A stretch of 64,000 nt of DNA from Agapanthus africanus. Its lineage: Eukaryota > Streptophyta > Magnoliopsida > Asparagales > Amaryllidaceae. The translations under genes and the position numbers were made by a program. Positions 21,432-31,309 of this stretch are shown piece by piece. Below the pieces are notes generated by a model. The model was not told the origin of the DNA. It worked only from the letters and a program-made list of their open reading frames with translations, and ran no database searches. The stretch's first letter is position 1. Every line of letters begins with the position of its first letter. The stretch is taken from assembly GCA_030015575.1 (NCBI GenBank), contig JASDDO010000014.1, positions 170,161,911-170,225,910 of the forward strand. Reading direction: 5' to 3'.

Positions 21432-23766
21432 ATGTCTTTCGATACTTCGTTTCCGTTCGTCCGTTCAGAGGGAGGATTCCCTGAGGCACCTGTGGACCGG
21501 GAGGTTCTCGCGCTCATCAAAGACCATGACCCAGAACATAAAAAACTTCACTTGTGGGGTAGATGGTACGACCAGATTATCAGAGGTCGTCGAAGCTTCT
21601 CTTGTGCGACGCCTTCGGATCCTATCTCGGCGATCCCATATGCAGATGCACCCCCGGTGAACTATGCCGTTGAGGTGGTTAATTGGACTTCAGAGGGTCT
21701 CCTTCAACCTTCGATCGCCGCCGTACCCATGCAGCCGCCGGCGGCTTTAGACACCTTAGGGCGGCGCATATGCCAGGGCGAGTTGCGCCCTTGGGGACAG
21801 CCCTACAACATCGGGCTAACTCCCCGTCATCCGGCCGGGTACTTGCAGTGGGCCCGGTACATCTTGTCGGCGAAGAAATCGCAGCTGCTAAAGCTCAGCT
21901 TATACCCTACGGTCTACGCTTCGTTGTTCCAGTATTCTGCACCTTCCACATGGTGGATTAAGGCATTTTTGGAGAAGTGGAACATCCCGACTCATACCTT
22001 CCTCCTATTGGATAAAGAGGTCTCCATCTCCTTAGAAGAATTCGCCGAGGTTTCTGGTCTACCGGTCAGAGGGGAGCACTACGAGGATCTGCTTCCTCCG
22101 GATGAATATGTTTTTGCCACCAAGACAGTGGTGATGGGCCTCACGCCAAAGAACGCCATTCAGCACCAGTTCCCCAGTCTGATAAAGGTGTTGAACATGT
22201 ACGAGAGCTTCTTCCTTGAATCCGGAGGCCGAGGGATCAGCTTTGCGGACTTCATTGCCCGTTTTCTTCGCCCGGAGATTTTGTCGCGACAAAGCGAACA
22301 GTTTTCTAAACTTGATGATCCCTTCAGCTTTGGCTTGGACCGTCGGCCGATACTGGAAGCTGATCAGAAGGGTTTCTTCCTTCCTGACGTCGCGATCGTC
22401 CCTCTGTCAGAAATCGCCGCTCCGGGCATTGACGAGGAGGCGTTCTTTCTTGGGTTTCTTGGGCTATGGTTGAGTTGGTTCGCCCTCCCTATGCATCCTC
22501 GTTATATGAGGCCTTCCGTCTTCTACCCCGCGCATCGCATGGTTGCCGGAATACAAGTGGCCATCGGGATCGCCGGGTTAGCCCACTTATACCATGGTCT
22601 TAGCGTAGCGGCGGATACCACTGAACCGGGGGTGCATCCTGCCAACTTCCCGATGCATTACTTCACTTCATGGATGGAGCTGCACGTGCTCGGGGTCTTT
22701 GGCATTCACAAGAGACCTTCGTTTTACGAGAGATGCAAGTTCCCTTGGATTATGCGGCTGGTTGACGCCTCCATCGTGAGTCCGTCACAGCGGGAAGCTA
22801 GGGGCTTGCTCCTTCGTCCGCGCACGGTCGGAGATGGTATGTCTTTCACAGACAAATTCTTGACCATCGGCCAGGAAACTTCAAAGGCGGTGCTGTCACT
22901 GCAAGACATTTTTAAGGACAGGGCCTCCGTGTTGAAAGCCCGGGAGATTCTCCATTTATACTCCATCAGGCCGGGCTTTCTTGTATTCAGGCAAAATGAT
23001 GCGGCGCTATTCATGAGATACAACCCCCATCGTTTTGCCCAGCAACAGAGTTACAATCAGGGAGTCCCGCTGGAGGCTTTCTTGGTAGAACCTGCTGCCA
23101 CCGAAGAGGGAATGCGGGGCGTGCTGCATCATTTCATGCGCTTGAATACGGGATCTCACTTCTTCATCAGCGAGCCGAGTTGTGTCCCAAGGGCCCTTAA
23201 TGTACACGTGGCTTGGTATCAACATGCAATGGGTGCTGTTATCAGAGAGGAGAAGCGGCTGCTACTCGACCACAAGGGTGCATCCCCTGCTAGTGACCGA
23301 AACCTCCCCTTGAAGTGACGGACCATTGTTCTTCCTCCGCTAAGAGAAGCTGCCGTGGTTGAAGTCCCCGACGAGAGGCCTGAGCTACCGGTGCCCCGTG
23401 CTTCCGTGGAGACGGTGGATGTACTACCGGTGCCCCGTGCTCCCACGGAGACAGTAAATGTAGCTTCCCCCGAATCTGGAGTAGGCTCAGATATCGGGAC
23501 TCGTCGCCCCAAAGTGCCCACCAAGCATAAGCTTGTGCTATCTGCGACTGAAGCTCGCTCGCAGAAGAGGAAGAAGAAGTCGGTCCTCTCTCTAGACGCT
23601 ATACTCGGGCTGGAGCCATATGCTCCTTATAATGAGGGCCTGAGCGAATATGGGACCAATGAGGGTCTCTTCATAGCGCCGGAAGATACTGATCTCGAGG
23701 CCGCCATTGCAGCTTCTGTGCGATCCGCAAGTCACAAAGCGGAAATGGCCGTCCTCGCGCAATCAA
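21432..23766 (+). CDS. Antisense gene of element B, exon 1: plant mobile domain (PMD) protein
   Basis: First ATG of a long frame, opposite in strand to gag-pol. The protein has a PMD-like domain: WWIKAFLEKWNIPTHTFLL then SISLEEFAEVSGLPVRGE at about residues 173-222, with the domain running on to roughly residue 560. The frame has one in-frame TGA (23316-23318) and then continues for 149 codons: a Pro/Val-rich linker, a basic stretch (SQKRKKKS) and an acidic helix (DLEAAIAASVRSASHKAEMAVL). The exon ends at a clear donor, CAA-GTGAGT. PMD proteins occur in hosts (MAIN/MAIL group) and in transposons; their biochemical role is not settled. The domain assignment rests on characteristic motifs. Because of the TGA I regard this copy as broken. 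Confidence 0.8.
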
Positions 23767-23851
23767 GTGAGTATAAACCGTAACTTCTATTATTGCATTA
23801 TATTTTTATTTTTATTATCATGTCTTGACTAACATTTTTCTTCTGTAACAG
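23767..23851 (+). other. Intron 1 of the antisense gene
   Basis: 85 bp, GTGAGT...TTCTGTAACAG, T-rich, with the reading frame kept across it. Confidence 0.8.
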
Positions 23852-25411
23852 GCTTTACCACTGAAGAGGCTCTGGCGGCTTCCCTCATGACCTTCGAGGA
23901 GGAGAAGAGGAATCGCGCTTTGTTGGGCATTGGTATGTCTTGGCTTATCGCATCTTCATTCTCCTTTCTTATGGACAATCTGACCCCTTCTTTATCTTAT
24001 CGCAGGAACTACAATGCCAATCCCGCAAGGTGATGCGGAGATTCTTCTGGGGCCAGCCATCGAAGTCCCGGCCTCCTTGGCACTGCCGAAAGATGCCTTA
24101 CTCAAACGACCGATGACGGATGCCTTGACGGCTCCAGAGGTAACCCTTGGCGCGGACGATGACATCCTGTTGATGGAGGCTTCTAGAATATCCGCTCTAA
24201 CAGCCCGAGCGGAAAGGAAGCGCAGAATGCGCGCGGCAAGGGAGCGTAGTGTTGCCTTGGCCGCGGGTGCAGGTTCTAGCACCGCTACCCCTGCCCCTAC
24301 TCCTTCAGAAGATACTCTGGCTGCCTTGTCCACTGCCCACAGATGGGCAGCACGTGCGGCTCGGGAAGCAATCGGAAGACCAACTCAAGTTAATATGACA
24401 TTGGGTTCTGTTGTCAAAGTTTTAACTTTCAGTTCTCATATATCCTATCTTGCAGAGCCGAGTCTTACCGAAGAAGTAGCGGCAACCACTGAGCCTGGGT
24501 TATCGGTAAAGGAGGTAGCCATGATCGCCGAACCCGAGGCAGCGGTAGGCGAGATGGCTACAATTGTCGAGCTCGAGGTAGCAGTGGGTGAGACGGTCAC
24601 GATCGTCGAGCCCGAGATGGCGGTAGGTGAGATGGCTACCATTGTCGAGCTCGAGGTTGCGATGAGTGAGATGGCTACAACCGTCGAGCCCGAGGTAGTC
24701 ACTCTTTCGCAAGAGTCGGGCACTGCCCCGATCGTCGCTCTTTTCCCTTGCGTCTCCCTGCCGCTGCCGGGCGCTGCGAGTATCATGACGATTCTCGTGG
24801 AGTCGGGGGATGAAGCCACGGGCGGCGAAACCATTCCGATGGAGGAGGGTGAAACAGTTGCTGTATCAAGTGACGCCCTCGTCGCAGTTCCGACCGGCGA
24901 CTCACCGGGTAGATTTTGGGTCATTGCTTTTCTTTTTATTCTGCAATCCTTTTCAATCTTTCCTGACAGTATTTATCTCGTTTCTAATGCTGGTGTGGCG
25001 AGCATTGAGGTTGCGCTACCCGAGGCAGCGCCATCAGTTACCGCTTTGACGGTGATCACTCCTCTACCTTCTCTCGTACCATCTTAGATGTTGGAAGGTG
25101 CGGATTCGTGACCCATTAGTCTTATTTTTAGGCTGTATAACTTATGCACTGACGTTGCATTACTGCGTCCTTGCAGGAGTCCTTTTTGATCACCTGTATC
25201 AGGTGCTGCACCCACACTTCTCTTTCCAGTCAAAGATTAGTCCACCTGCTGGTGTCGGTGAGTATCTTTTCTAATCGACGTCCTTTCTTTAACGGGCAGT
25301 CACATTATTGCTAATTCTTCTTTGTATTGCTTGTAGCTTTATAAATTGAAGGAGGGGACGAGGGTATCGTTGCGCCACCAGTACTCCCAGCTCTGCCCCC
25401 TGTTGCAGCCG
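23852..25411 (+). CDS. Antisense gene of element B, middle exons
   Basis: Exons 23852-23932 (FTTEEALAASLMTFEEEKRNRALLG) and 24006-about 24388 are separated by a 73-bp GT-AG intron in frame. The next exon from about 24456 holds five diverged 14-residue repeats of the type VAVGEMATIVEPE (24500-24700). Small exons at 25177-25257 and 25337-25411 are bounded by clear sites (TTGCAG, CGGTGAGT, CTTGTAG, CCGGTATAG). The join at 24388/24456 does not keep frame with the most obvious sites, and the exon ends near 24908 and 25087 are uncertain. Composition is Ala, Glu, Val and Pro-rich and low in complexity. No domain is recognised; it looks like a flexible linker between the PMD and the coiled coil. Confidence 0.55.
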
Positions 25412-25484
25412 GTATAGTAGACTCTATTGTTCGTGTATTTTCCTTATTTCTTGAGCCGACATCTGACTATGATTTATTTTGCAG

Positions 25485-26194
25485 TAATCACGTCGACTCT
25501 AGCTCCGTTCGAGTATCGCACCATAATACCAGCCGGCCCCTTTTCTCGACGTGCATCCTCGAAAGGCGCCGTGAATAGTCTGCGCATGTTGAGCGACTAT
25601 ATTGAGGAGCTTGACGTGGAGACTCCCACATCTGCTGTGGATTTTTCCGCGGAGGTTAACCCTATGCTGGCGACGCTCGTGAACTTTCATAGTGAGGGCG
25701 TCGTTGAGTCTTAGGTTAATCACTGCAGGAAGATTGAGGATTGCCTGCATGAGCTTGAGCTTAGGCGTCCTGCTCCTGAGATTCTGGTTGTGAACACTCA
25801 ACGGGCTGCGTGGGTCGAGCAGAGTACTTCTTACTTCCGCCATCTTGAACAAGAAGTGACCTTAGAGCATAAGGAATGTGAAGAAACTTCAAGCGAATCT
25901 GCTCGACTGCATGCTCAGGTTGATGCGAATGCTGCCCAATTGAAAGTTATCTTTGAAGGCCTTCTGCGATGCATCTCTGACGGGTTAACACTGAGGCAGA
26001 AGCTCGACATCGTCGAGCGGGATGCACAAAATCGTGAGGCAGCTCAGCGGGCCGTCAAGGATCAATTTTCGTCTTACTTGTAGCAGCGAGCCCAGGTCGA
26101 AGCAGAGTTGGCCGCGGCAGCTGATCAAGAAAAGGGGCTGAGAAAAATGCGCGAGCGGCTGATCGGATTATTGAAAGCGCTTCCCTCTCAATAA
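25485..26194 (+). CDS. Antisense gene of element B, last exon: coiled coil
   Basis: Acceptor TTTGCAG at 25478-25484, then one frame to TAA at 26192-26194 with two in-frame TAG (25712-25714 and 26081-26083). After a basic segment (FSRRASSKGAVNSLRML) the protein is charged and helical: RKIEDCLHELELRR, VEQSTSYFRHLEQEVTLEHKE, LRQKLDIVERDAQNREAAQR, ending KMRERLIGLLKALPSQ. This fits a long coiled coil. A C-terminal coiled coil after a PMD-like region fits a structural or multimerising protein; function unknown. Both stops are one C-to-T change away from CAG. Confidence 0.65.
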
Positions 26195-26221
26195 TTGTTT
26201 TTTGTACCATTTGTAATTTTA

Positions 26222-26227
26222 AATAAA
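26222..26227 (+). terminator. Poly(A) signal of the antisense gene
   Basis: AATAAA 28 bp after the TAA at 26194, followed by T-rich sequence. It closes the transcription unit that starts at the TATA box at 20625. Confidence 0.65.
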
Positions 26228-26469
26228 ATGTATTCATTCTTTTATTCTTTCATATGATGTATTTTGTACCCAATTGAATTCATGAATAAAGGATACATTT
26301 CTTTCGCAATGTCTTGTGTCATCTCTCTGCTTTCTTCTTTCTTTTGTTATCAGCATGTCACCTTAGCAAACATAGCCGGCAGATGATAGAGTGAGCATCT
26401 TGTTTTGGCTTCTTCGAGGGGTAGTGATGGCTTAGGAAGCAGGTTCAGATCTGCTAGCTAAGACTTTTC

Positions 26470-26640
26470 AACTTTATGAGCCGTGAGGGTCTCATAAAGA
26501 CTTTTCTCCCTACGAGTCGTGAGGATCTCGTAGGTGTCTTTTCTCCTTTGGAGTCGTGAGGATTCCTAAGTGTGTTTTTCCTTATATGTCGTAAGGATCT
26601 TATAAGAGAGTTTTCTTCCTTACGAATCGAGAGGACCCGT
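26470..26640. repeat. Covarying hairpin array, copy 1
   Basis: Units of about 33-38 bp with a conserved loop close to TCGTGAGGAT and differing stems: TTATGAG/CTCATAA, CTACGAG/CTCGTAG, CTTACG/CGTAAG and weaker ones. Two further copies of the whole block lie at 27865-28060 and 28200-28420. Confidence 0.8.
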
Positions 26641-26681
26641 AAGTGTTTAATGAGATTGACGTTATCTGCATTTCACGGCGT

Positions 26682-27300
26682 CATGTGGATGACGTATTTT
26701 CGCGACGGGGTCATGTGGATGACGTATTTCCGCGACGGGGTCATGTGGATGACGTATTTCTACGACGGGGTGATGTGGATGACGTATTTCCGAGACAGGG
26801 TCATGTGGATGACGTATTTCCGAGACAGGGTCATGTGGATGACGTATTTCCGCGACGGGGTCATGTGGATGACGTATTTCTGCGACGGGGTCATGTGGAT
26901 GACGTATTTCCGCGACGGGGTCATTTGGATGACCTATTTCCGAGACGGGGTCATGTAGATGACGTATTTCCGAGACGGGGTCATGTAGATGACGTATTTC
27001 CGAGACGGGGTCATTTGGATGACGTATTTCCACGATGGGGTCATGTAGATGACGTATTTCCGAGACGGGGTCATGTGGCCGACGTATTTCCGAGACGGGG
27101 ACATGTAGATGACGTATTTCCGCGACGGGGTCATGTGGATGACGTATTTCCGAGACGGGGTCATGTGGATGATGTATTTTCGAGACGGGGTCATGTGGAT
27201 GACGTATTTCCGCGACGGGGTCATGTGGATGACGTATTTCCGCGACGGGGTCATGTGGATGACGTATTTCCACGACGGGGTCATGTGGATGACGTTGCGT
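26682..27300. repeat. 30-bp minisatellite, about 21 copies
   Basis: Unit GTCATGTGGATGACGTATTT plus CCGCGACGGG, in exact 30-bp register. Variants differ mostly at CGCGA/CGAGA/CACGA. Each unit holds GTCA-N6-TGAC and TGACGTA. Because 30 is divisible by 3, several frames stay open on both strands; these are not genes. It lies between the antisense gene and integrase, the region known in Tat/Ogre-type elements to breed tandem repeats. Confidence 0.95.
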
Positions 27301-27864
27301 CTGTTGTAATGAGACGAATATCGAAGTGGTCTCTAGGTTGTCCGTGAACCGTTGAGATTTGGCTTCGTTTTCTGATGGAGCCTGGGAAGGGAAGGTGTGA
27401 TTCCTCCTTTGTTTGCGCCCCTGGATTGTATACAGGGATTGATGTGATATCATCTGTAGGGCAAAAATTTCATCATTGTTTTATTTTTTTTTCGCGATGC
27501 TCTATCATTTCAGCTTTTATATCGCGAAGGTCACGATTTCCCAATCATTTCGGCTATTTTTCGCGGTGCCCAATCATTTCGACTATTTATTTTATTTTTA
27601 CTCGCTGCTTTTTATTGCGAGTTGCCCAATCATTTCGGCTATTTTGCATGCATACATTTTTACTTGCTGATTCTGTTGCAAGTTGCCCCATCATTTCGGC
27701 TATTTCGTATGCATGTGTGGCTTGCTGGCTTTTCACTGCAGGCCTGGAATTTAGACACCGATTTCGGCATCAGCACCGCTACAACTGGGATATTGCCAGG
27801 AGCGAATCATCATTTGCCTCTGTCGATATTGAACAAAGGTGGCTTAGCGAACAGGGTTAGGATC
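27301..27864. repeat. CCCAATCATTTCGGCTATTT repeats in a non-coding spacer
   Basis: At 27463-27715 there are about six diverged copies of an AATCATTTCGGCTATTT block at irregular 30-60 bp spacing. Nothing coding is seen in 27301-27864. Confidence 0.7.
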
Positions 27865-28420
27865 CTGTCGACTAAGGCTTTTGACTTCATGAGCCGTAAA
27901 GGTCTCATGAAGGTATTTCTCCCTATGAGTCGTGAGGATCACGTAGGTGCATTTTCTCCTTAGGAATCGTGAGGATTCCTAAGTGTATGTTCTCTTATAA
28001 GTCGTAAGGATCTTACAAGAGTGCTTTCTCCTTATAAGTCGAGAGGACTTACAAGGGCTGTTCACTGTGCAAACATATCCCTAGTCACGGATGGGACTTT
28101 GTTAGGGAAATGTTTATTCGCGTCCGTGGATTGTATACAAGGGTCAATATTGAGACACTTGTAGGGCGGTATTGGAGGTTGTGGTGGCTGCTTAAGAACA
28201 GGTTCAGATCCATGTAGCTTAAGACTTTTGAATCTTATGAGCCTTGAGGGTATCATAAGAGGGTTCTCCTTACAAGTCATGAGGATCTCGCAAGTGTAAT
28301 TTCTCCTTAGGAATCGTGGGGATCCCTAAGTGTGTTGCTCCCTTGTGAGTCGTAAGGATCTCATGCAGGTGGTTTCTCCTCACAAGGTTGAGAGGACCTT
28401 GCAAGTGTCTTTCAATGAGA
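27865..28420. repeat. Covarying hairpin array, copies 2 and 3
   Basis: Copy 2: CTTCATGAG/CTCATGAAG, CTTAGGAAT/ATTCCTAAG, CTTATAAG/CTTACAAG. Copy 3: CTTATGA/TCATAAG, CTTAGGAAT/ATCCCTAAG, CACAAGGT/ACCTTGCAAG. Loops again read close to TCGTGAGGAT. Between the copies is about 140 bp of unremarkable sequence. Confidence 0.8.
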
Positions 28421-28802
28421 TTGCGCCCTTTCGGGTTTTCACAAAACTCGCCAGTAGCCCTGCTGTTTTTACTCATGGAGCCCTTTCGGGTTTTCATCCG
28501 CGCCCTTTTTGCTTATGGACATACCGTTTTTTTTTTATTCTTTTTTTTTTGTATCAGCCTTGGGATGTTGTAATCCACCGTAGTTTATCGACGTCTCGGT
28601 CAACAGCTAGTTTTAGGACGTAGTGGTCCATTGTCAGTTTAAGGACGTTTCGGTCCGTCGTTAGTTTAAGAACGTTTCAGTCCGTCGTTAGTTTAAGGAC
28701 GTTTCGGTCCGTTGCTCAGCTACTACTTATAGAGTTCGGGCTTAGGAAGATAGCGAGCGCACATAGTCGTCGTCATCTATCGTTGACCTAGGCCGTGACT
28801 CG
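28421..28802. repeat. Spacer with GGACGTTTCGGTCC repeats next to integrase
   Basis: GCCCTTTCGGGTTTTCA occurs at 28426 and 28481. A 33-bp repeat (AGTTTAAGGACGTTTCGGTCC type, GGAC-N6-GTCC hairpin) occurs about four times in 28590-28715, related to the LTR B array. Confidence 0.7.
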
Positions 28803-29977
28803 TCACGCGTAGTATTTCTTTAGGAAGCGACCGTTTATTGGCCTAAAAGGTCTTTCACCATGCATGTCCATGAGTAGGTAAGCTCTACCCTGGTAGACTT
28901 TGTCTATGATATACGGGCCTTCATAATTCGGCTCGAATTTTCCCCGCTTGGCGCGATTGGGGATCATAGGCCTCTTGACCACTAGCACGAGTTCGCCTTG
29001 GCGGAATGTTCTCGGTCTAGTCAATCATTCATATGAGCGCGTCATCTTTGTTTTATAAGCCTCCAGATTTTGTTGCGCTATGAGCCGGGTTTCATCAAGA
29101 GCATCGAGCTCCTCAAGCCGAAAGTGAGAATTCTCTTCGTCCGTTAGCTCGTAGTGAACTGCCACTCGTAGAGAGGGTAATTCTATCTCGAGGGGTAGTA
29201 CCGCCTCTGTACCGAATACCAATACGTACGGCGTTGTGTTCGTGGCTGTTTTGAACGTAGTTCGATACGCCCAAAGAGCTTCATGCAGTCTCTCGTGCCA
29301 GTCCTTATTTCGGGACACCGTCTTTTTCACAATCTTCGTCAAGGTCTTATTGAAAGCCTCAGCTAGACCGTTAGCTCGAGGATTATAGACTGAGGAGTAT
29401 CTCCAGTCTATGTTATGCTGTTGTGCGAAGCGGCTGATCTTGTGGCTTCTATAGGCTGGCCCAATATCGGAGATGATCCGTCGCAGAGTTCCAAACCGAT
29501 AAATGACGTGCGTCTTGAAGAAATGGAGGATATTCTCCGTCTTCACTTCCCTCAGCGGTACTGCTTCTGCCCATTTGGAGAAGTAATCAGTTGTCGCCAA
29601 AATGAATCGATGTCCTCTGGACGATGCTGGTTCGATGGGCCCGATTATGTCGGTTCCCACATTTCGAACGGCAAGCTAGCCACCGTTGGATGCAGTGGAT
29701 TTGGATGCTGATGGATAAAGTCCCTGTGAATCTGGCACGAGTGGCACTTCTTCGCGTATTCGAGGCAGTCTTGGATTATCGTGGGCCAATAATAACCCAT
29801 CCGTTTGATCTTTAGCTTCATCTTCGGCCCGGCTTGGTGAGAACCGCAGAGTCCGTCGTGAGTTTCTTGGACGACTCTCCTTGCCTCTTCAGGTCCTAGG
29901 CATCTTAGCCACAGGGAATCAAATGACCTCTTATATAAAGTGTCATTGACGAAAGCAAAAGACAGGGCTCGTTTCAT
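28803..29977 (-). pseudogene. pol (IN): Integrase of element B
   Basis: Read right to left. 29977-29645 holds the HHCC zinc domain (VQETHDGLCGSH, then CLEYAKKCHSCQIH). A one-base loss in a G run at about 29657 shifts frame, and 29660-29025 gives the catalytic core: GTDIIGPIEP (first Asp), IISDIGPAYRSH (second Asp, with Ile where Asn is usual), NGLAEAFNKTL (Glu). A TGA at 29025-29027 separates the C-terminal part (GKFEPNYEGPYIIDKV, then PFRPINGRFLKKYYA), which ends at 28803. Integrase inserts the cDNA into the chromosome. The three acidic residues remain but the frame is broken twice. Confidence 0.85.
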
Positions 29978-31309
29978 AAGCTGATGTCTTGAGGACGCAT
30001 CTTCAGGTGCTCGACGGGATTTGAAGTAGTCTATAAAGACTTCTCTCTAATCCACAGCCTTTTCCTGGTCTTTTATTTGTAGAGTCGTTTGCTCGATCAC
30101 TCCCTTTTCTTCGGACGACTCCGGAGATATTTCTGCCGGTGCGAGAACCCGACGGCTTTGCACAACGATTCTCACGTCATCGAGGTTCTCGTCAGCCAGT
30201 TCTTTAGCGAGCTTGGCCAATGCATCTGCTTTGCTATTTTCCGCACGCGGTATGCTTTCCAAGATGTAGGAAGGAATTTGAGTCAGCGGTCGTTGTACTC
30301 TCTAGCCGTACTTCACCAACTCTGGTTTGCACGTTTGATAGTCGCCGTTTACTTGACTAACGACCAATTGGGAATCTCCGTATATGAGAAGGTTTTCAAT
30401 TCCCATGTCGATAGCGATCTCGAGACCTGCTATCAAAGCTTCATATTCGGCTTCATTGTTTGTCCTCGGCTCTGTTAAGGAGAAGGCAAAGCGCATTATC
30501 CTTCCTTATGGAGTCACGAAGATGAGGCCTACCCCTGATTTGATTATAGGGGTGCTTTGTTTGTGCTTCTTCATGGAAGATGCTTCGTCGAAGTAGAGTT
30601 CCCATTGGGTATCATTCTCTCTTCTCTTCCCGTCGATCGTGTCAAACGCATGTTCTTCTGGCAGTTCGCAATTCAAAGGAGAATCGGCAGGTATCGGATG
30701 CTCAGCGAGGAAATCGGCGATGGCCTGGCTTTTCACTGCCTTAAGAGGACGATAAGTTATCGATAACTCCATCAATAGCAGGGCCCATTTAGCGAGTCGT
30801 CCTGTTAATATGGCCTTCGACATCAAGTATTTGAGGGGATCCACCTTTGATATGAGATGGGCCTCATGCTCCAACGCGTAGTGTCTGAGCTTCGTTATTG
30901 CGAAGATCAACGCCAAGCAGTGTCTTTCAATGGGAGAGTAGTTGCTTTCTGCCCCCAGGAGAACTCGACTCAGATAGTAGAGAGCTCTTTCTTTCTCTTA
31001 ATCATTCTCTTGTGCCCACAGCGCGCCTAAAGAACCTTCGAGGGCTGTTGTATACAGAATGAGAGGCTTTCCCTTGACCGGAGCAGTCAGCACCGGCGGG
31101 TTCTGCAAGTATTGCTTGATTTCGCCCAGTGCGTTTTGTCATTTGTGATCCCAGACGAAAGGGGTTCCCTTCTTCATCAGGTGACTGTAAGGACGGCACT
31201 TGCCTAAGAGATTGGCTATAAATCGCCGGATATACGCAAGCTTCCCTTGGAGAGACCGCAATTGCTTGAGAGTCCTTGGCGGAGGCATTTCCATAATCGC
31301 CTTGATCTT
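29978..31309 (-). pseudogene. pol (RH, aRH): RNase H and archaeal-type RNase H of element B
   Basis: Same frame as RT after the TGA at 31310-31312. First RNase H: ALEGSLGALWAQ, then RALYYLSRVL and NYSPIERHCLALIFA. Second, archaeal-type: WELYFDEASS (first Asp, with Glu where Gly is usual), NNEAEYEALIAGLEIA, YGDSQLVVSQVNGDY and RAENSKADALAKLA. In-frame stops interrupt it near 30506, 30302 and 30047, plus others near 31002-31140. The order RNase H, connection, aRNH, integrase is typical of Tat elements. Confidence 0.85.

Noticed and set aside
21683-21961. Overlapping ORFs in other frames of the PMD exon
   Set aside because: Shorter shadows of the 21432 frame without recognisable motifs.
26682-27300. 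CRISPR array
   Set aside because: Direct repeats have no unique spacers and the DNA is plant nuclear; it is a minisatellite.
26572-27453. Long ORFs with 10-residue repeats (HVDDVFPRRG, MTPSRKYVIH and similar) on both strands
   Set aside because: They arise because the 30-bp minisatellite unit is a multiple of three and lacks stops in several frames; no start context or conserved domain.
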